Shown: positions 7,735 to 17,244, numbered from the stretch's first letter. The stretch is 64,000 bases of DNA from Calditrichia bacterium (GCA_028284445.1 JANQRS010000035.1:1-64000), one strand, 5' to 3'. Notes: a model not told the origin generated them from the letters alone. Program-made: numbers and translations.

Positions 7735-9018
7735 TCATCGGCGGACGGCGGAAGTTGCGCCGACAGCCTGCGCCTGCTCGTACGAGAAGGCAGGAACTAT
7801 GACCTGGAAGGCGGCACCATTTGCGCTGTCCACCAGGTCGATACTACCAAAATTTTCTTCGATCATGCGGCTGCAAATCGACAATCCCAGCCCTACTCCA
7901 TCCGTTTTGGTGGTAAAGAAGGGATTAAAGATCCGCGGCCGTATGTCCGGGGCGACGCCCGGCCCATCATCACTTATATTCAGCGCCACAAACTCGCCTC
8001 TGGCGCCGCTGCTACTGTCGTCTTCTCGCATTGCCGGTGGTAAAGGCGCACTGAGTCGCTGACTATTGATTGTAATTTGTCCTTCACCGGGGAGCGCCTG
8101 CATCGCGTTCAGAACCAGGTTCAGAACAATTTGTTCCATCTGTGTTTCATCAGCAAATATTTGTTGCGCGTCATCGGCAAGCGCTATGTGCCAGCGAATC
8201 CCACGGTCTTTGAGCCGTGGGGCCATCAGCAGGTAAACAGCATCAATGATGTCGGCCAATTTACAATAGGCCGGCCTTGGACGCGTTGGCCGCGCAAATT
8301 TGAAGAATTCCTTCAACAAGCGATTGGCCCGGTCCACTTCGCGCACAATGCGCGTCACCACTTCACTTTGAAAGGCGTTGGGCTGAATATCTTCTTCCAA
8401 CAGCTGAGTAGCCGCCTTGATACCCGCCAGCGGATTGCGAATTTCATGGGCAATGCCGGCCGACAATTCACCGAGCAAGGCCAGCCTTTCCATGCGCTCC
8501 ACCTGATGCCGCAAATCGTGAATCTCGGTGATATCACGAAACAGAACCACCACACCTTCGAACTGATTGCTTTCGTCGAGAATACGTGATGCGTTAATTT
8601 CCACCACAATCTCGAAACCATCGCTGCGCCGAAAGCGGGTTTCCCACTCGTCAATTTTCTGTCCCGAAGACTGCCAGAGAGATAAGAAATGAGCGGCATC
8701 CGAGCGACTAACAAATAGTGCACGAATGTTCTTCTCTAGCAACTCCTTCACGCGGCAGCCCAGAAGCCGGGCGGTGATCTTGTTGGCAAAGGTAATTTCG
8801 CCCTCAAGATCGATCGTCATTAATCCCGAGTTAATGTTCTGAATAATGCTGCGTTGGAATTGATAAACCTGATTTCTTAACCTGTTCTGGGAGAGTTGGT
8901 TATCGGAAACAATTCGGGCACCGTTTCGGGAACCAGGCTCGGTGTTAACCGGCTCCACAGGTGCAGTAATATTGAGCAATGACAGAATTTGTTTCTGTTT
9001 TTCCAGCTTCGACGTCAT
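7735..9018 (-). CDS. PAS-domain sensor histidine kinase (NtrB-like, soluble)
   Basis: A 427-residue protein with no membrane segments. The PAS domain is at about 62-175 (MTIDLEGEITFANKITARLL). The HisKA H-box is LGELSAGIAHEIRNPLAGI. The HATPase_c domain has the N-box QIVLNLVLNAMQALP, DDGPGVAP and GVGLGLSI. It should autophosphorylate and pass phosphate to the adjacent single-domain regulator. It is the first gene of the operon that ends with mglA. The upstream 9019-9541 region is shared with the divergent hybrid kinase. No clear sigma-70 promoter was recognised there. Confidence 0.92.
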   Translation of the reverse strand: MTSKLEKQKQILSLLNITAPVEPVNTEPGSRNGARIVSDNQLSQNRLRNQVYQFQRSIIQNINSGLMTIDLEGEITFANKITARLLGCRVKELLEKNIRALFVSRSDAAHFLSLWQSSGQKIDEWETRFRRSDGFEIVVEINASRILDESNQFEGVVVLFRDITEIHDLRHQVERMERLALLGELSAGIAHEIRNPLAGIKAATQLLEEDIQPNAFQSEVVTRIVREVDRANRLLKEFFKFARPTRPRPAYCKLADIIDAVYLLMAPRLKDRGIRWHIALADDAQQIFADETQMEQIVLNLVLNAMQALPGEGQITINSQRLSAPLPPAMREDDSSSGARGEFVALNISDDGPGVAPDIRPRIFNPFFTTKTDGVGLGLSICSRMIEENFGSIDLVDSANGAAFQVIVPAFSYEQAQAVGATSAVRR

Positions 9019-9229
9019 TCATTTTTTTTCCTGTCGGGTACATATCGTAAATATATGATATTTTTGCACAAAAATAAAATGTTTTTTAGCCGCAGAAGCT
9101 GCTGAAAAAGACCTATCTGCTCCTATTTTGAACAGCTTTTTGCCCTGCCTGAGGGCGCCCCTATGTTTATGGTTGTTTTTACAAAAATGATTGCAGCACA
9201 TCACAGAGATAATAATCGGAAATTTGAGG

Positions 9230-9436
9230 AGGCTCACTGCGCTCGTGTCAGGCTGTCCCTGGCCGTCAGGGCCTTCGGCCCGTCAGCGGCTACGCCGCGT
9301 CAGCTCGTTTCACTCGCGTAACATCTTTTCCGGCAAGCTTGCGAGCCTGACGTGATCGGAGCGAACTGACGCCGACGAAGTTGGCTGACGGCCAGGGATG
9401 GCCTGAGGCGAGCTTGCGAGCCAAAAAGAAAGGCAG
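9230..9436. repeat. GTCA-headed mini-hairpin array 1 (forward and reverse arms)
   Basis: Forward units with a GTCA head and a short stem-loop occur at 9265 (GGGCC TTC GGCCC), 9282 (GCGGC TAC GCCGC) and 9299 (GCTCGTTTCACTCGC). After a short centre (9318-9331) come reverse-oriented units ending in TGAC, including GGCCAGGGATGGCC. Stem sequences differ between units but remain complementary. The array lies between two divergent kinase genes, in a 523-nt gene-free stretch (9019-9541). The remainder of that stretch shows no feature I can name. Confidence 0.85.
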
Positions 9437-9541
9437 ATTTTATTCTGTGCGATCCAACATATTGCCGAAGTGGCAGTCCGGTATATTAGCTGACATTAGT
9501 TTTGTCTATCAAATACCTTGGCCGCCGTTTTCTGGGGAAAT

Positions 9542-11743
9542 ATGCACGATACTCCTCTGACATCGCTGAATTTCCTGATTGATCGCAATGAAGGACCGAA
9601 TCTGCTTCTGGAATTCTATGCTGATATCAGCAAGCAGATCACTCGGGCAACCACCGTTCCGGCCATTCTCTCCATCCTCTATACCGAAACGCGGAATATA
9701 TACGCCAACCACACCGTTGAACTGCTCTTCCAGGGCGAAGAAGAACAGCTAATGCAATATTACTTCGACGAAGGCAGCGCTCAGGTGGTTGCCGATTCGC
9801 CGTTCGATAAATATCACACTCTGTATAATTATGCGATGGACAAACAGCAGGCAATCCTTACCAATAGCTATGAAGCGTTCTGCCGCCGGCTGGTTGTCAA
9901 CGCCCTGGATATTACCAGCCGTTCGTGGTTGGGGATTCCCATGATCTATCGCGGCAGGACGTACGGCATCCTCGTGCTGCGCAAAAGCGGGTCGAAAGGG
10001 CTGTTGCGGCTGCAGGACAAACATTTCCTTAGCACTTTGACGGACATGGCCACTGCAGCAATCGACAGTTTGTTGGCGCAACAAAATGCGGCACCTGCCA
10101 AAGCGGCAGCGCATCCGTTTACCATCCAACGCACCATCCCCAATACGATCCGCGGCGCCATGCTGCAAATCCAGGAGTTGGCGGTGAAAACAGGCGCAGT
10201 CTACAGCGGGCTGTTTCTGCGAACCCGTCGCGCCAACGCCTGGCGAGTGCTCAGCGAGGCTGAGAGCATCAGCGATCGTACTTTACGCCGCAAATTGGTA
10301 CTGCGCGGTCTGGCCAATGTAGATCAAGAGCTCTTTAACATTGCAGATCCGATCCCCTGGCAATACGAGAGTGAAGACAGCCGCCTGGACGCCATTTTCG
10401 ATACGCCCGGCGAACCGGGTTCTTATCAACATGGTATCGTTTTGCCTTTTGTGATCGACGCCAACTATGTCGGCGCCTGGATTATTGCTTACGGTAATAT
10501 GGAAGGCCCCTTGTCTGAGGAAACCGTTGATCGGCTTCGTTTCCTCTCCTATATCACGACTCAGTTGATCGAAAAGAAGGCGTTGCTGGAACACCGCGAC
10601 AAATACGACGAATACGTCAAGCATCTCGAGCGCATGAAGGTGACCGGAGAATTAGCCAGTGGCACCGCGCACTATCTTAATAACATACTCAGCGTCATAA
10701 TCGGTAAAGGCCAACTGCTGCAGCGAAAGCTGGAGGAGACCCCGCACTATCGCGACCTCGATGTCCTGGTAAAGGCTGCTCTCGACGGCGCCCAACGCGT
10801 CAGTCGCTTGCAAAGCTATGCCTCCAAGCGTGATAAGGCCGGCACGGAAGAACCGGTGGATGTCAACCAGGTAGTACGTGAAGTGCTGGAGATTGTCGGT
10901 CCGCGCCTTGAGCAGGAAGCGCAACTGCGCGGTATTCACTACGACCTCGAGATCACATTTGGCGATTTGAAACCAACGCGAGGCAACGCAGCCGAGCTCC
11001 GAGAAGTCGTCCTCAACCTGATAAACAATGCGTTGGACGCCATGCCTCGCGGCGGCAAGCTTGCAGTGGTCACCACCCAGGAAAGCGATAAGCTCTTGCT
11101 ATTTGTCAGCGATTCCGGCATCGGTATTCCGGATGACCTGCGCACCAAGATTTTTGAGGCCTTCTTCACCACTAAGGGCCGCGAAGGCAACGGCCTGGGA
11201 CTCAGCATCGTCAAGGACATCGTTGACCGACATAACGGTCAAATCAACATTGATTCCGTTCCTCAGCGCGGGACAGTCTTTATGATTCAACTCCCAACCG
11301 TCCCGGCTGCCTATGCACCGGAGCCACAGGTAGCAGAGCTATTTGAACCACTTTCCTGCCGGGTTCTACTGGTTGAAGCGGAGGGCACCGTTCGCGAAAC
11401 ACTTCGGGAGATGCTGGAAGATGAAGGCTGCACCGTCGCAGCGGCCGCCCATGCAGGTGAGGCTGTAAGTTTCTTTAAAGACAATGACTTCGATGTGGTG
11501 ATGGCGGACCTCAGCATGCCAAAAGTCAACGGAGTTGAACTCGCGCGCAAGCTTAAACAGCTTAATCCGCGTATACCCATCTATATTATTACCGGCTGGA
11601 CGGAAAACAAAACCAGCCTCAGCGATGCACGTGGAATTGTCAACGGCATCATTCACAAACCCTTCGATATTGACCTCATTCGTCAGGAATTGCTTCGCGC
11701 CATGCGCAGCAGGCAAGTTGCTGAGGCAAAGAAGACTGCTTAG
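9542..11743 (+). CDS. GAF hybrid sensor histidine kinase with C-terminal receiver domain
   Basis: About 733 residues from the ATG at 9542, which has GGGGAAAT just upstream; a TTG eight codons earlier is possible. A GAF-like sensor is at about 15-175 and a second at 200-350. The H-box GELASGTAHYLNNILSVI is unusual in having AHYLNN. HATPase_c has VVLNLINNALDAMP, DSGIGIP and NGLGLSIV. The receiver domain (about 610-730) has the acceptor Asp in VVMADLSMPKVNG, the Thr in IITGW and the Lys in HKPFD. Its acidic pocket reads VLLVEAEG, with Ala in place of one Asp, so metal binding may be altered. Soluble. The stop codon runs straight into a GTCA hairpin array. Confidence 0.9.
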   Translation: MHDTPLTSLNFLIDRNEGPNLLLEFYADISKQITRATTVPAILSILYTETRNIYANHTVELLFQGEEEQLMQYYFDEGSAQVVADSPFDKYHTLYNYAMDKQQAILTNSYEAFCRRLVVNALDITSRSWLGIPMIYRGRTYGILVLRKSGSKGLLRLQDKHFLSTLTDMATAAIDSLLAQQNAAPAKAAAHPFTIQRTIPNTIRGAMLQIQELAVKTGAVYSGLFLRTRRANAWRVLSEAESISDRTLRRKLVLRGLANVDQELFNIADPIPWQYESEDSRLDAIFDTPGEPGSYQHGIVLPFVIDANYVGAWIIAYGNMEGPLSEETVDRLRFLSYITTQLIEKKALLEHRDKYDEYVKHLERMKVTGELASGTAHYLNNILSVIIGKGQLLQRKLEETPHYRDLDVLVKAALDGAQRVSRLQSYASKRDKAGTEEPVDVNQVVREVLEIVGPRLEQEAQLRGIHYDLEITFGDLKPTRGNAAELREVVLNLINNALDAMPRGGKLAVVTTQESDKLLLFVSDSGIGIPDDLRTKIFEAFFTTKGREGNGLGLSIVKDIVDRHNGQINIDSVPQRGTVFMIQLPTVPAAYAPEPQVAELFEPLSCRVLLVEAEGTVRETLREMLEDEGCTVAAAAHAGEAVSFFKDNDFDVVMADLSMPKVNGVELARKLKQLNPRIPIYIITGWTENKTSLSDARGIVNGIIHKPFDIDLIRQELLRAMRSRQVAEAKKTA

Positions 11744-11877
11744 GACTCACTTTGTTCGCGTCAGCTCGCTACGCTCCCGTTAGACCATCCATGGCCGTCA
11801 GGCTCGTAAACTCGTCGTCAGGGCCTACGGCCCGTCAGCGCTTCGCGCGTCAGCCCACTGCCTTCGCGTTTCATTTG
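11744..11877. repeat. GTCA mini-hairpin array 2, forward arm
   Basis: It starts at the first base after the hybrid kinase stop TAG. GTCA heads are seen at 11760, 11797, 11817, 11834 and 11849. The clearest stems are GGGCC TAC GGCCC (11821-11833) and GCGC TTC GCGC (11838-11848). It is paired with a reverse arm at 12139-12240. The two arms flank a broken four-helix-bundle gene. Confidence 0.85.
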
Positions 11878-11896
11878 CCAAGTTTTTGCTAATCAG

Positions 11897-12130
11897 CTAG
11901 TGATTTGCTTTATTGCCAATTGAGTGGATATAGCTGTTCAATTTGCGTTCTATGTCGCCTAAAAGACAAATAGTGCATTTAAATTTCTCTTCACTGATTA
12001 ATTCCCGGTATCGAGCCTTGGTTAACCATGTTCGGGTCTCGCTTAACGAACCACGACTGTAATAGCAAAACCGTTTATTATCCTTATCGTTTTTTATTTC
12101 ATAGATGCAGCCACGATTAAAATTCCACAA
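11897..12130 (-). pseudogene. Truncated four-helix-bundle protein (S23/IVS-type) remnant
   Basis: The last 77 codons resemble the C-terminal half of four-helix-bundle proteins of the 23S rRNA intervening-sequence type: RFCYYSRGSLSETRTWLTKA and then LISEEKF followed by LNSYIHSIG. A full member has about 110-130 residues. The N-terminal helix pair is missing: reading upstream in frame enters the hairpin array within a few codons and meets a stop near 12210. There is no ATG and no convincing ribosome site. It appears to be a decayed gene trapped between the two array arms. Confidence 0.65.
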
Positions 12131-12138
12131 AATCTTTT

Positions 12139-12240
12139 ACGGTGAGCTTGCGAGCCTGTCGCCGACGAAGGAGGCGGACTGGCCGCAGGCCCTGACGGGA
12201 GCGCAGCGACCTAACGAAGTGAGCTCTTGCGGGCCACGCA
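12139..12240. repeat. GTCA mini-hairpin array 2, reverse arm
   Basis: Reverse-oriented, degenerate units: GTGAGCTTGCGAGCC, then GCCGACGAAGGAGGC, then GGCCGCAGGCCCTGAC, then a GAGCTC-like unit. It faces the forward arm at 11744-11877 across the four-helix-bundle remnant. The phosphoglycerate mutase gene begins 50 nt further on. Confidence 0.75.
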
Positions 12241-12290
12241 CCAATGTATTATTTTAGGGGCTTCAATTCTGATAATTATGCGGAGGCAAA

Positions 12291-13499
12291 ATGAATCTCG
12301 AGACCCTACAATCGCTTCACCTGAAGAATGATAATAAAATAGTTTTTGTGGTAATGGACGGCCTGGGCGGGCATTCAATGACGCCTGGCGGCAAGACCGA
12401 GCTCGAAACAGCGAAAACCCCAAATCTTGATCGCTATGCGGCGGAAGGCATCACCGGGATGCTCGATCCGGTTTTGCCGGGTATTACCCCGGGAAGCGGG
12501 CCAGGGCACCTCGGCGTCTTTGGGTTTGATCCGCTGGAAACTGTGATTGGCCGTGGCGTATTGTCAGCGCTCGGCGTCGATTTTGAACTGACCGGTCGCG
12601 ATGTAGCTGCGCGACTAAACTTTTGTACGCTTGATGCAAACGGCATCATCACCGATCGCCGGGCCGGGCGTATTCCGACCGATCTCAACGAACGGCTCTG
12701 TCAAAAGATCCGTGACAAGGTCAAGCTGAGCGACGGTATCGAGTATTTTCTGCTGACTGAATCCGAACATCGGGCAGTATTTATTCTGCGTGGCGACGGT
12801 CTTGGTGGTGACATCAATGACACTGATCCACAACAAGTCGGTTTTACCCCGCGCGAACCAGAGGGTGGCGATGAGGCATCACAGCGTACTGTGAAGTATG
12901 TAAAGGAATTCCTCGCGCAGGTTCGTGAGCTGCTCGCGGACGAGCAGCCGGCAAACATGTTCATCGCTCGTGGATTTGCCAAGTTTGATCCGCTGCCGAC
13001 GATGCAGGAGAAGTACGGCCTCAAGGCCGCTGCAATAGCGAAGTATCCAATGTATCGGGGTCTCGCTCGCCTGGTTGGTATGAACATTCTGGAGAAGCCG
13101 AATGACTACGAGGCAATGTTTACGCAACTAAAAGACAACTACGACGACTACGATTTCTTCTTCATTCACTTTAAAAAAACCGATAGCACCGGAGAAGACG
13201 GTGATTTCGATGCCAAGGTCGGAAAAGTAGAGTTGATTGATGAATGGCTGGGACAAATTCGCGAACTGGATCCAAGTGTCCTGGTAGTGACCGGCGACCA
13301 CTCTACCCCCTCTTATTTCAAAGCGCATAGCTGGCATCCCGTGCCAACACTGCTATGGTCAGCAAATTGTCGTCGCGATGCGGTCACTGAATTTGGCGAG
13401 AGCAGCTGTAATGCCGGCGGTTTGGGTCGTCAGCCCATGAAGAACCTCATGATTATCGCATTGGCGAATGCCTTGAAGCTAAAGAAATTTGGAGCCTAG
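12291..13499 (+). CDS. apgM: 2,3-bisphosphoglycerate-independent phosphoglycerate mutase, archaeal-type (ApgM)
   Basis: 402 residues, the usual ApgM length. It interconverts 3- and 2-phosphoglycerate in glycolysis and gluconeogenesis in the cytoplasm. It is an alkaline-phosphatase-superfamily enzyme with two metal ions. The metal-binding Asp is in VVMDGLGG (near 23). TPNLDRYAAEGITGMLDPV is typical. The likely nucleophile Ser is in TPGSGPGHLGVFGFDP (near 69). The C-terminal metal ligands are in VVTGDHSTP and the HSWHPVP stretch. The start is supported by GGAGG seven bases before the ATG. It is a single-gene unit with hairpin arrays on both sides; the G of its TAG stop is the first base of the next hairpin. 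Confidence 0.95.
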   Translation: MNLETLQSLHLKNDNKIVFVVMDGLGGHSMTPGGKTELETAKTPNLDRYAAEGITGMLDPVLPGITPGSGPGHLGVFGFDPLETVIGRGVLSALGVDFELTGRDVAARLNFCTLDANGIITDRRAGRIPTDLNERLCQKIRDKVKLSDGIEYFLLTESEHRAVFILRGDGLGGDINDTDPQQVGFTPREPEGGDEASQRTVKYVKEFLAQVRELLADEQPANMFIARGFAKFDPLPTMQEKYGLKAAAIAKYPMYRGLARLVGMNILEKPNDYEAMFTQLKDNYDDYDFFFIHFKKTDSTGEDGDFDAKVGKVELIDEWLGQIRELDPSVLVVTGDHSTPSYFKAHSWHPVPTLLWSANCRRDAVTEFGESSCNAGGLGRQPMKNLMIIALANALKLKKFGA

Positions 13500-13605
13500 G
13501 GCCTGCGGTCCGTCAGCTGGCGTAGCCAGCGTCAGCTCACTGCGTTCGCGCAACATCCCCCTGTATCCCCCTTCGAAGGGGGACGCAGGGGGATGTGAAA
13601 CGAGC
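13499..13605. repeat. GTCA mini-hairpin array 3 with central CCCCC hairpin
   Basis: GGGCC TGC GGTCC (13499-13511, one G-T pair) begins on the stop codon of apgM. GTCA heads at 13512 and 13531 introduce GCTGGC GTA GCCAGC and GCTCACTGCGTTCGC. A nested palindrome then occupies 13553-13596 (outer arms ACATCCCCC and GGGGGATGT, inner CCCCCTTCGAAGGGGG). A single reverse unit ends exactly at the stop of the convergent gene at 13606. This is a shared 3' region of two convergent genes, a natural place for a bidirectional terminator. Confidence 0.9.
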
Positions 13606-16600
13606 TTAGCGAATTAAGATCATCTTGCCGGTCAAAACTTCGCTACCAGCACGAAGCTGGTAGAAGTAGATACCAGAGCCCACCGCCACACCTTGTTGAT
13701 CAATCGCATGCCAAACAACGCGGTGGTGACCGGCTGTGCGGATGCTATTTTCCAGGATCGCAATCTGCTCACCAAGGGCATTATAAATGATCAGCGATAC
13801 TTGAACCTGCTTTGGCAGGGCATATTCAATGGTTGTCGACGGGTTAAAGGGATTCGGATAGTTTGGATAGAGGCTAAATTTCTCCGGCAGCTCATCCCTT
13901 TCTTCACTGATGCCGACAGATGTATCGTATTGTAGAATAAACACCCCATATATCCCATCAGCTACATAAACTTGATCACCATTACTAACCAAATCCAGTG
14001 CTGAGCCGGGCGTGTCGTAAAAGCCTACTTCTGCAGGCGCATTGACATTGGCAACATCAATAACCCGGACGCCACCCGCTTCATCTGCGATATATGCCAA
14101 ATTGCCTTCCAGGGAGACGGCAACGGCATTGTCGGGCGTATCCCAACTGCCAACCTCAACAGGCTGCTGCGGATCTGCAACATCAATAATGCGCAAGCCC
14201 GTCCGACCGTCGGCCAGATAAGCATAATTGCCCGAAATTGCTACATCATAGGAAGAATCAGTGCTGACAAGAAAGCCTATCTCAACTGGATTCGAGAGAT
14301 TAGCAATATCGAGAATGCGCAATCCGGCATCCATATCGGCAAGATAAGCATGGTCGCCATCGATCGTAATCCCGCGCGTATTGCCGGGGGTATCAGCGGA
14401 TCCAGACAGGACCGGTGTTGCCGGAACTGATATATTGATAATTTCCATACCGCTGGCCCCAGCAGCAGCGTAGACATATCCACCGCGAACCTGGAGATCA
14501 TACATAAAGCCATCGCCTTCGTAGCTGCTGGCTAGCAGCGGCTGTTCCGGCTGCGAGAGATCATACATCGCTAGTCCGGCACTGCCCAGGGCCAGAACGG
14601 CGAGGGTGTCATCGATGTCGATTGCCTGAGCTGATCCGGCTATTCCAGTAACATTGATCTGCGTCAGGCTTTGCAGACTATCCTGGAATTCGAACGCGCT
14701 CAGGCTTCCCGCATTTGAAGCGACCCATACCCGTTCATTTTCGAATGCAATGCCATTGGCCCGGCCACTGATTGGATGCGAAGCGACAAATTCCATATTG
14801 CTCTTGTCGTTATCAACTACGGTGCCGTCTATGTTCATTTCCGGAAAGTAGCTACCCAGGTCTGTTACAAAAGTTAGCACCGCATTCAATGGATCGAGCG
14901 AGCGCGGCGTGAACGAGACAGTGATCTCCTGACTGCCGGAATCTGCGATACTAAATGCTCTCGAGCTGATTGAGAGTGCACTGTCACTGCTGAGAATATC
15001 GGCGACAGTGATTCGGGTCCCAAGAGCCAGGGAAATGGTAACCGTAGTATCACCTGTCGCTCCCAGCGGGACATTTTCAAAACCCAGGGTCTCCGGAGCA
15101 AAGGCCAGTTCCGGGTAAACGCCGGTACCATTCAGCACCAATACCGGCTGGTCACCGCTTAAATTAGTGGTGAAGGTTAAGCTTGCTTGCTGAAAACCAC
15201 TGTCTGATGGTGCGAATGAGACTGTTACCTCCCGGGTAGATCCGGCCGGTATATTGATAGAAGACGGGGTCACCGCGAAGTCGGTAAGATCACTGCTAAT
15301 ATCAGAAATCGTCACCAGGTTTGCGCCAGTATTCTCGAGCGTCACTGTCATCTCGACAGAATCATTTAGTGTAACACTTCCAAACGATGTAGCCGAAGGC
15401 ACAATGTCGACGCCCGGGGTTGTTGCCAGACCAGTCAGAATAATTGTTTTTGGTGTCGCGGATGCGTTGTGGGTGACAATAAGTTCGGCGATAACTGCTC
15501 CAGGTGCTGACGGCGAGAAAGTAACTTGCGGATAATTTGTGCAGCGGTATGGGCAAATTGAGAAAGATGTGGGAGTAACAGTAAAGCTGGAATCGGACAC
15601 TGTATACTCCCCGATCAGATTCGACCCGTATTCCTGTCCTCCATTGTATACAGAAATGTCATCTCGCGTAAGGGATGTCCCGACGTCTACCCGGCCAAAA
15701 TAGAGTGTATCCGGACTAATGGATGCCCGTGGCGGCCACTTGCAAGCATCCATTCTCAATGTATCCGGACTTGTAGGGCCATTGTGTTGAAAAACCAAAT
15801 AGTCTGTGGTTTCTATGGTTTGTGCCAATGCGTGAAAAGTTACCGAAATATTCAAATCGCTTCCGGCGGCCAGTTCAAAAGCACTTGTGTCGAGGACAAT
15901 ATGATCACGACTGGCTGTAACGGAAGTAACATCAAGTGTCGTTTGAGAAGGATTGCTCACAGTTAATGTATGGGTTTGAAAGAGAGAGGTATTACTGCAT
16001 AGCTGGGTAATCACCGGATTATCGAACGAAATCAAGGGACTGGTTTCAGGAAGAAACTTGAATATAGAGAGTTTTGTCCCCTGTGGAAGCAGAACATATT
16101 CACCCTCCATCGTCACGTCACGGGGTTTATGGGTCAATTCATGCCAGCCAATAAGAAAAGGATTGGCAGGATCGCTAACGTCAACGATCTGCACGATGCT
16201 ATCAGAACCAACGGTGGCAATGTAGTTGCCGGATTTATCGAGATTTGTTTGCCGGCCAAGTTCAGGCATCCGCGCAATGACGCTGGGATTGGACGGTGAC
16301 GATACATCAATAATCGTCAATCCGCTATCGCCACTGGCCAGATACACAAAACCGTCAGCGGCTTCAAGTTCATATGCAGAACCGGGTGTAGGAAACAATG
16401 TCACTTCCACGGGAGCAGCCGGATCAACAGAGATATCAAATATACGGAGACCGTCAGCTTCATTGCCCACGTAGAGATTGGTACTGTCGGATGCGATGCC
16501 TCTGATAAAACCGGTAATGTCCATGGTACTCAGCCATACCGGCGTATCAGCAGCATCGTCATAGATAGCCAGTCCCCCACTTATTGGTGCCATCGCAAGG

Positions 16601-17070
16601 GTTGTTGCGTAGACATGTCCGGAGGCCACTGTGATATCCTGAATTGAACCGACAAAATCCGATGAGATAAAAGTTTCGCCAGGATTTTCCGGATCAGAGA
16701 CATCTACTTTGCCTAACTGTTCGCCCGCGCCCGGTAGAGACATATCATGATAGAGATAATTTCCAAATTTCCTGAGAACGTAGATTATCTTGTAGCGGGT
16801 TTCCCGAAGCTCCTGTTCCGGAATAGCCCAATCTCTGGTAAGATCGGCATGAATGAACCGCGCATAAATAGTATGCAATTCAAGCCAGCGATAGCCACCG
16901 ATGAATAGCTGATCTTCAACAAGCGCCGCAGCATGCAAATCATATCTGCTGTCTTCCGGATCGGTTACATCCCGATACTTGGATACGTGACTCATGTTCA
17001 TTGAAATCTGCTGGGCAAAAGCAGAGCCGGCCAGGCAAATTATGATGCCTAGAATAACGTAAATACGCAT
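13606..17070 (-). CDS. Secreted LVIVD-repeat / choice-of-anchor-D protein with T9SS sorting domain (paralogue A)
   Basis: 1154 residues from the ATG at 17070, chosen because a signal peptide (MRIYVILGIIICLAGSAFAQ) begins there and GGGAGAG lies upstream. Order: LVIVD-type propeller repeats (about 30-350; GDSGLTIIDVSSPSNPSVIA), a cysteine-bracketed module (QLC to MDAC, about 360-450), three or four HYDIN/choice-of-anchor-D Ig-like repeats (about 455-760; SFGSVTLNDSVEMTVTLEN), a second LVIVD block (about 785-1050), and the T9SS type A C-terminal domain (NPFNPSTTIEYALP, ending KMILIR). It is presumed exported across the outer membrane and surface-attached; the function is unknown. It is closest to the 1167-residue paralogue at 24785-28288. 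Confidence 0.88.
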   Translation of the reverse strand: MRIYVILGIIICLAGSAFAQQISMNMSHVSKYRDVTDPEDSRYDLHAAALVEDQLFIGGYRWLELHTIYARFIHADLTRDWAIPEQELRETRYKIIYVLRKFGNYLYHDMSLPGAGEQLGKVDVSDPENPGETFISSDFVGSIQDITVASGHVYATTLAMAPISGGLAIYDDAADTPVWLSTMDITGFIRGIASDSTNLYVGNEADGLRIFDISVDPAAPVEVTLFPTPGSAYELEAADGFVYLASGDSGLTIIDVSSPSNPSVIARMPELGRQTNLDKSGNYIATVGSDSIVQIVDVSDPANPFLIGWHELTHKPRDVTMEGEYVLLPQGTKLSIFKFLPETSPLISFDNPVITQLCSNTSLFQTHTLTVSNPSQTTLDVTSVTASRDHIVLDTSAFELAAGSDLNISVTFHALAQTIETTDYLVFQHNGPTSPDTLRMDACKWPPRASISPDTLYFGRVDVGTSLTRDDISVYNGGQEYGSNLIGEYTVSDSSFTVTPTSFSICPYRCTNYPQVTFSPSAPGAVIAELIVTHNASATPKTIILTGLATTPGVDIVPSATSFGSVTLNDSVEMTVTLENTGANLVTISDISSDLTDFAVTPSSINIPAGSTREVTVSFAPSDSGFQQASLTFTTNLSGDQPVLVLNGTGVYPELAFAPETLGFENVPLGATGDTTVTISLALGTRITVADILSSDSALSISSRAFSIADSGSQEITVSFTPRSLDPLNAVLTFVTDLGSYFPEMNIDGTVVDNDKSNMEFVASHPISGRANGIAFENERVWVASNAGSLSAFEFQDSLQSLTQINVTGIAGSAQAIDIDDTLAVLALGSAGLAMYDLSQPEQPLLASSYEGDGFMYDLQVRGGYVYAAAGASGMEIINISVPATPVLSGSADTPGNTRGITIDGDHAYLADMDAGLRILDIANLSNPVEIGFLVSTDSSYDVAISGNYAYLADGRTGLRIIDVADPQQPVEVGSWDTPDNAVAVSLEGNLAYIADEAGGVRVIDVANVNAPAEVGFYDTPGSALDLVSNGDQVYVADGIYGVFILQYDTSVGISEERDELPEKFSLYPNYPNPFNPSTTIEYALPKQVQVSLIIYNALGEQIAILENSIRTAGHHRVVWHAIDQQGVAVGSGIYFYQLRAGSEVLTGKMILIR

Positions 17071-17244
17071 ATGACTTATCTCTCCCAAATTTCCTATGTC
17101 AAGTTGCAAGAAGATTGAAGCGTGCGGATGTTTCGTAAATGCAAATATGTATCTAAAATTGTCGGAAGCTTTCAGGGTAAAATAACAAAATTCTTGTCTG
17201 CCGCACTGGACGAAAGCACAAATGCGGGAAACCTTCGTTTGAAA

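Noticed and set aside
9019..9229. A sigma-70 promoter for the MglA operon
   Set aside because: TATATT-like boxes occur, but no -35 box at acceptable spacing was found. The region is too AT-rich to choose by eye.
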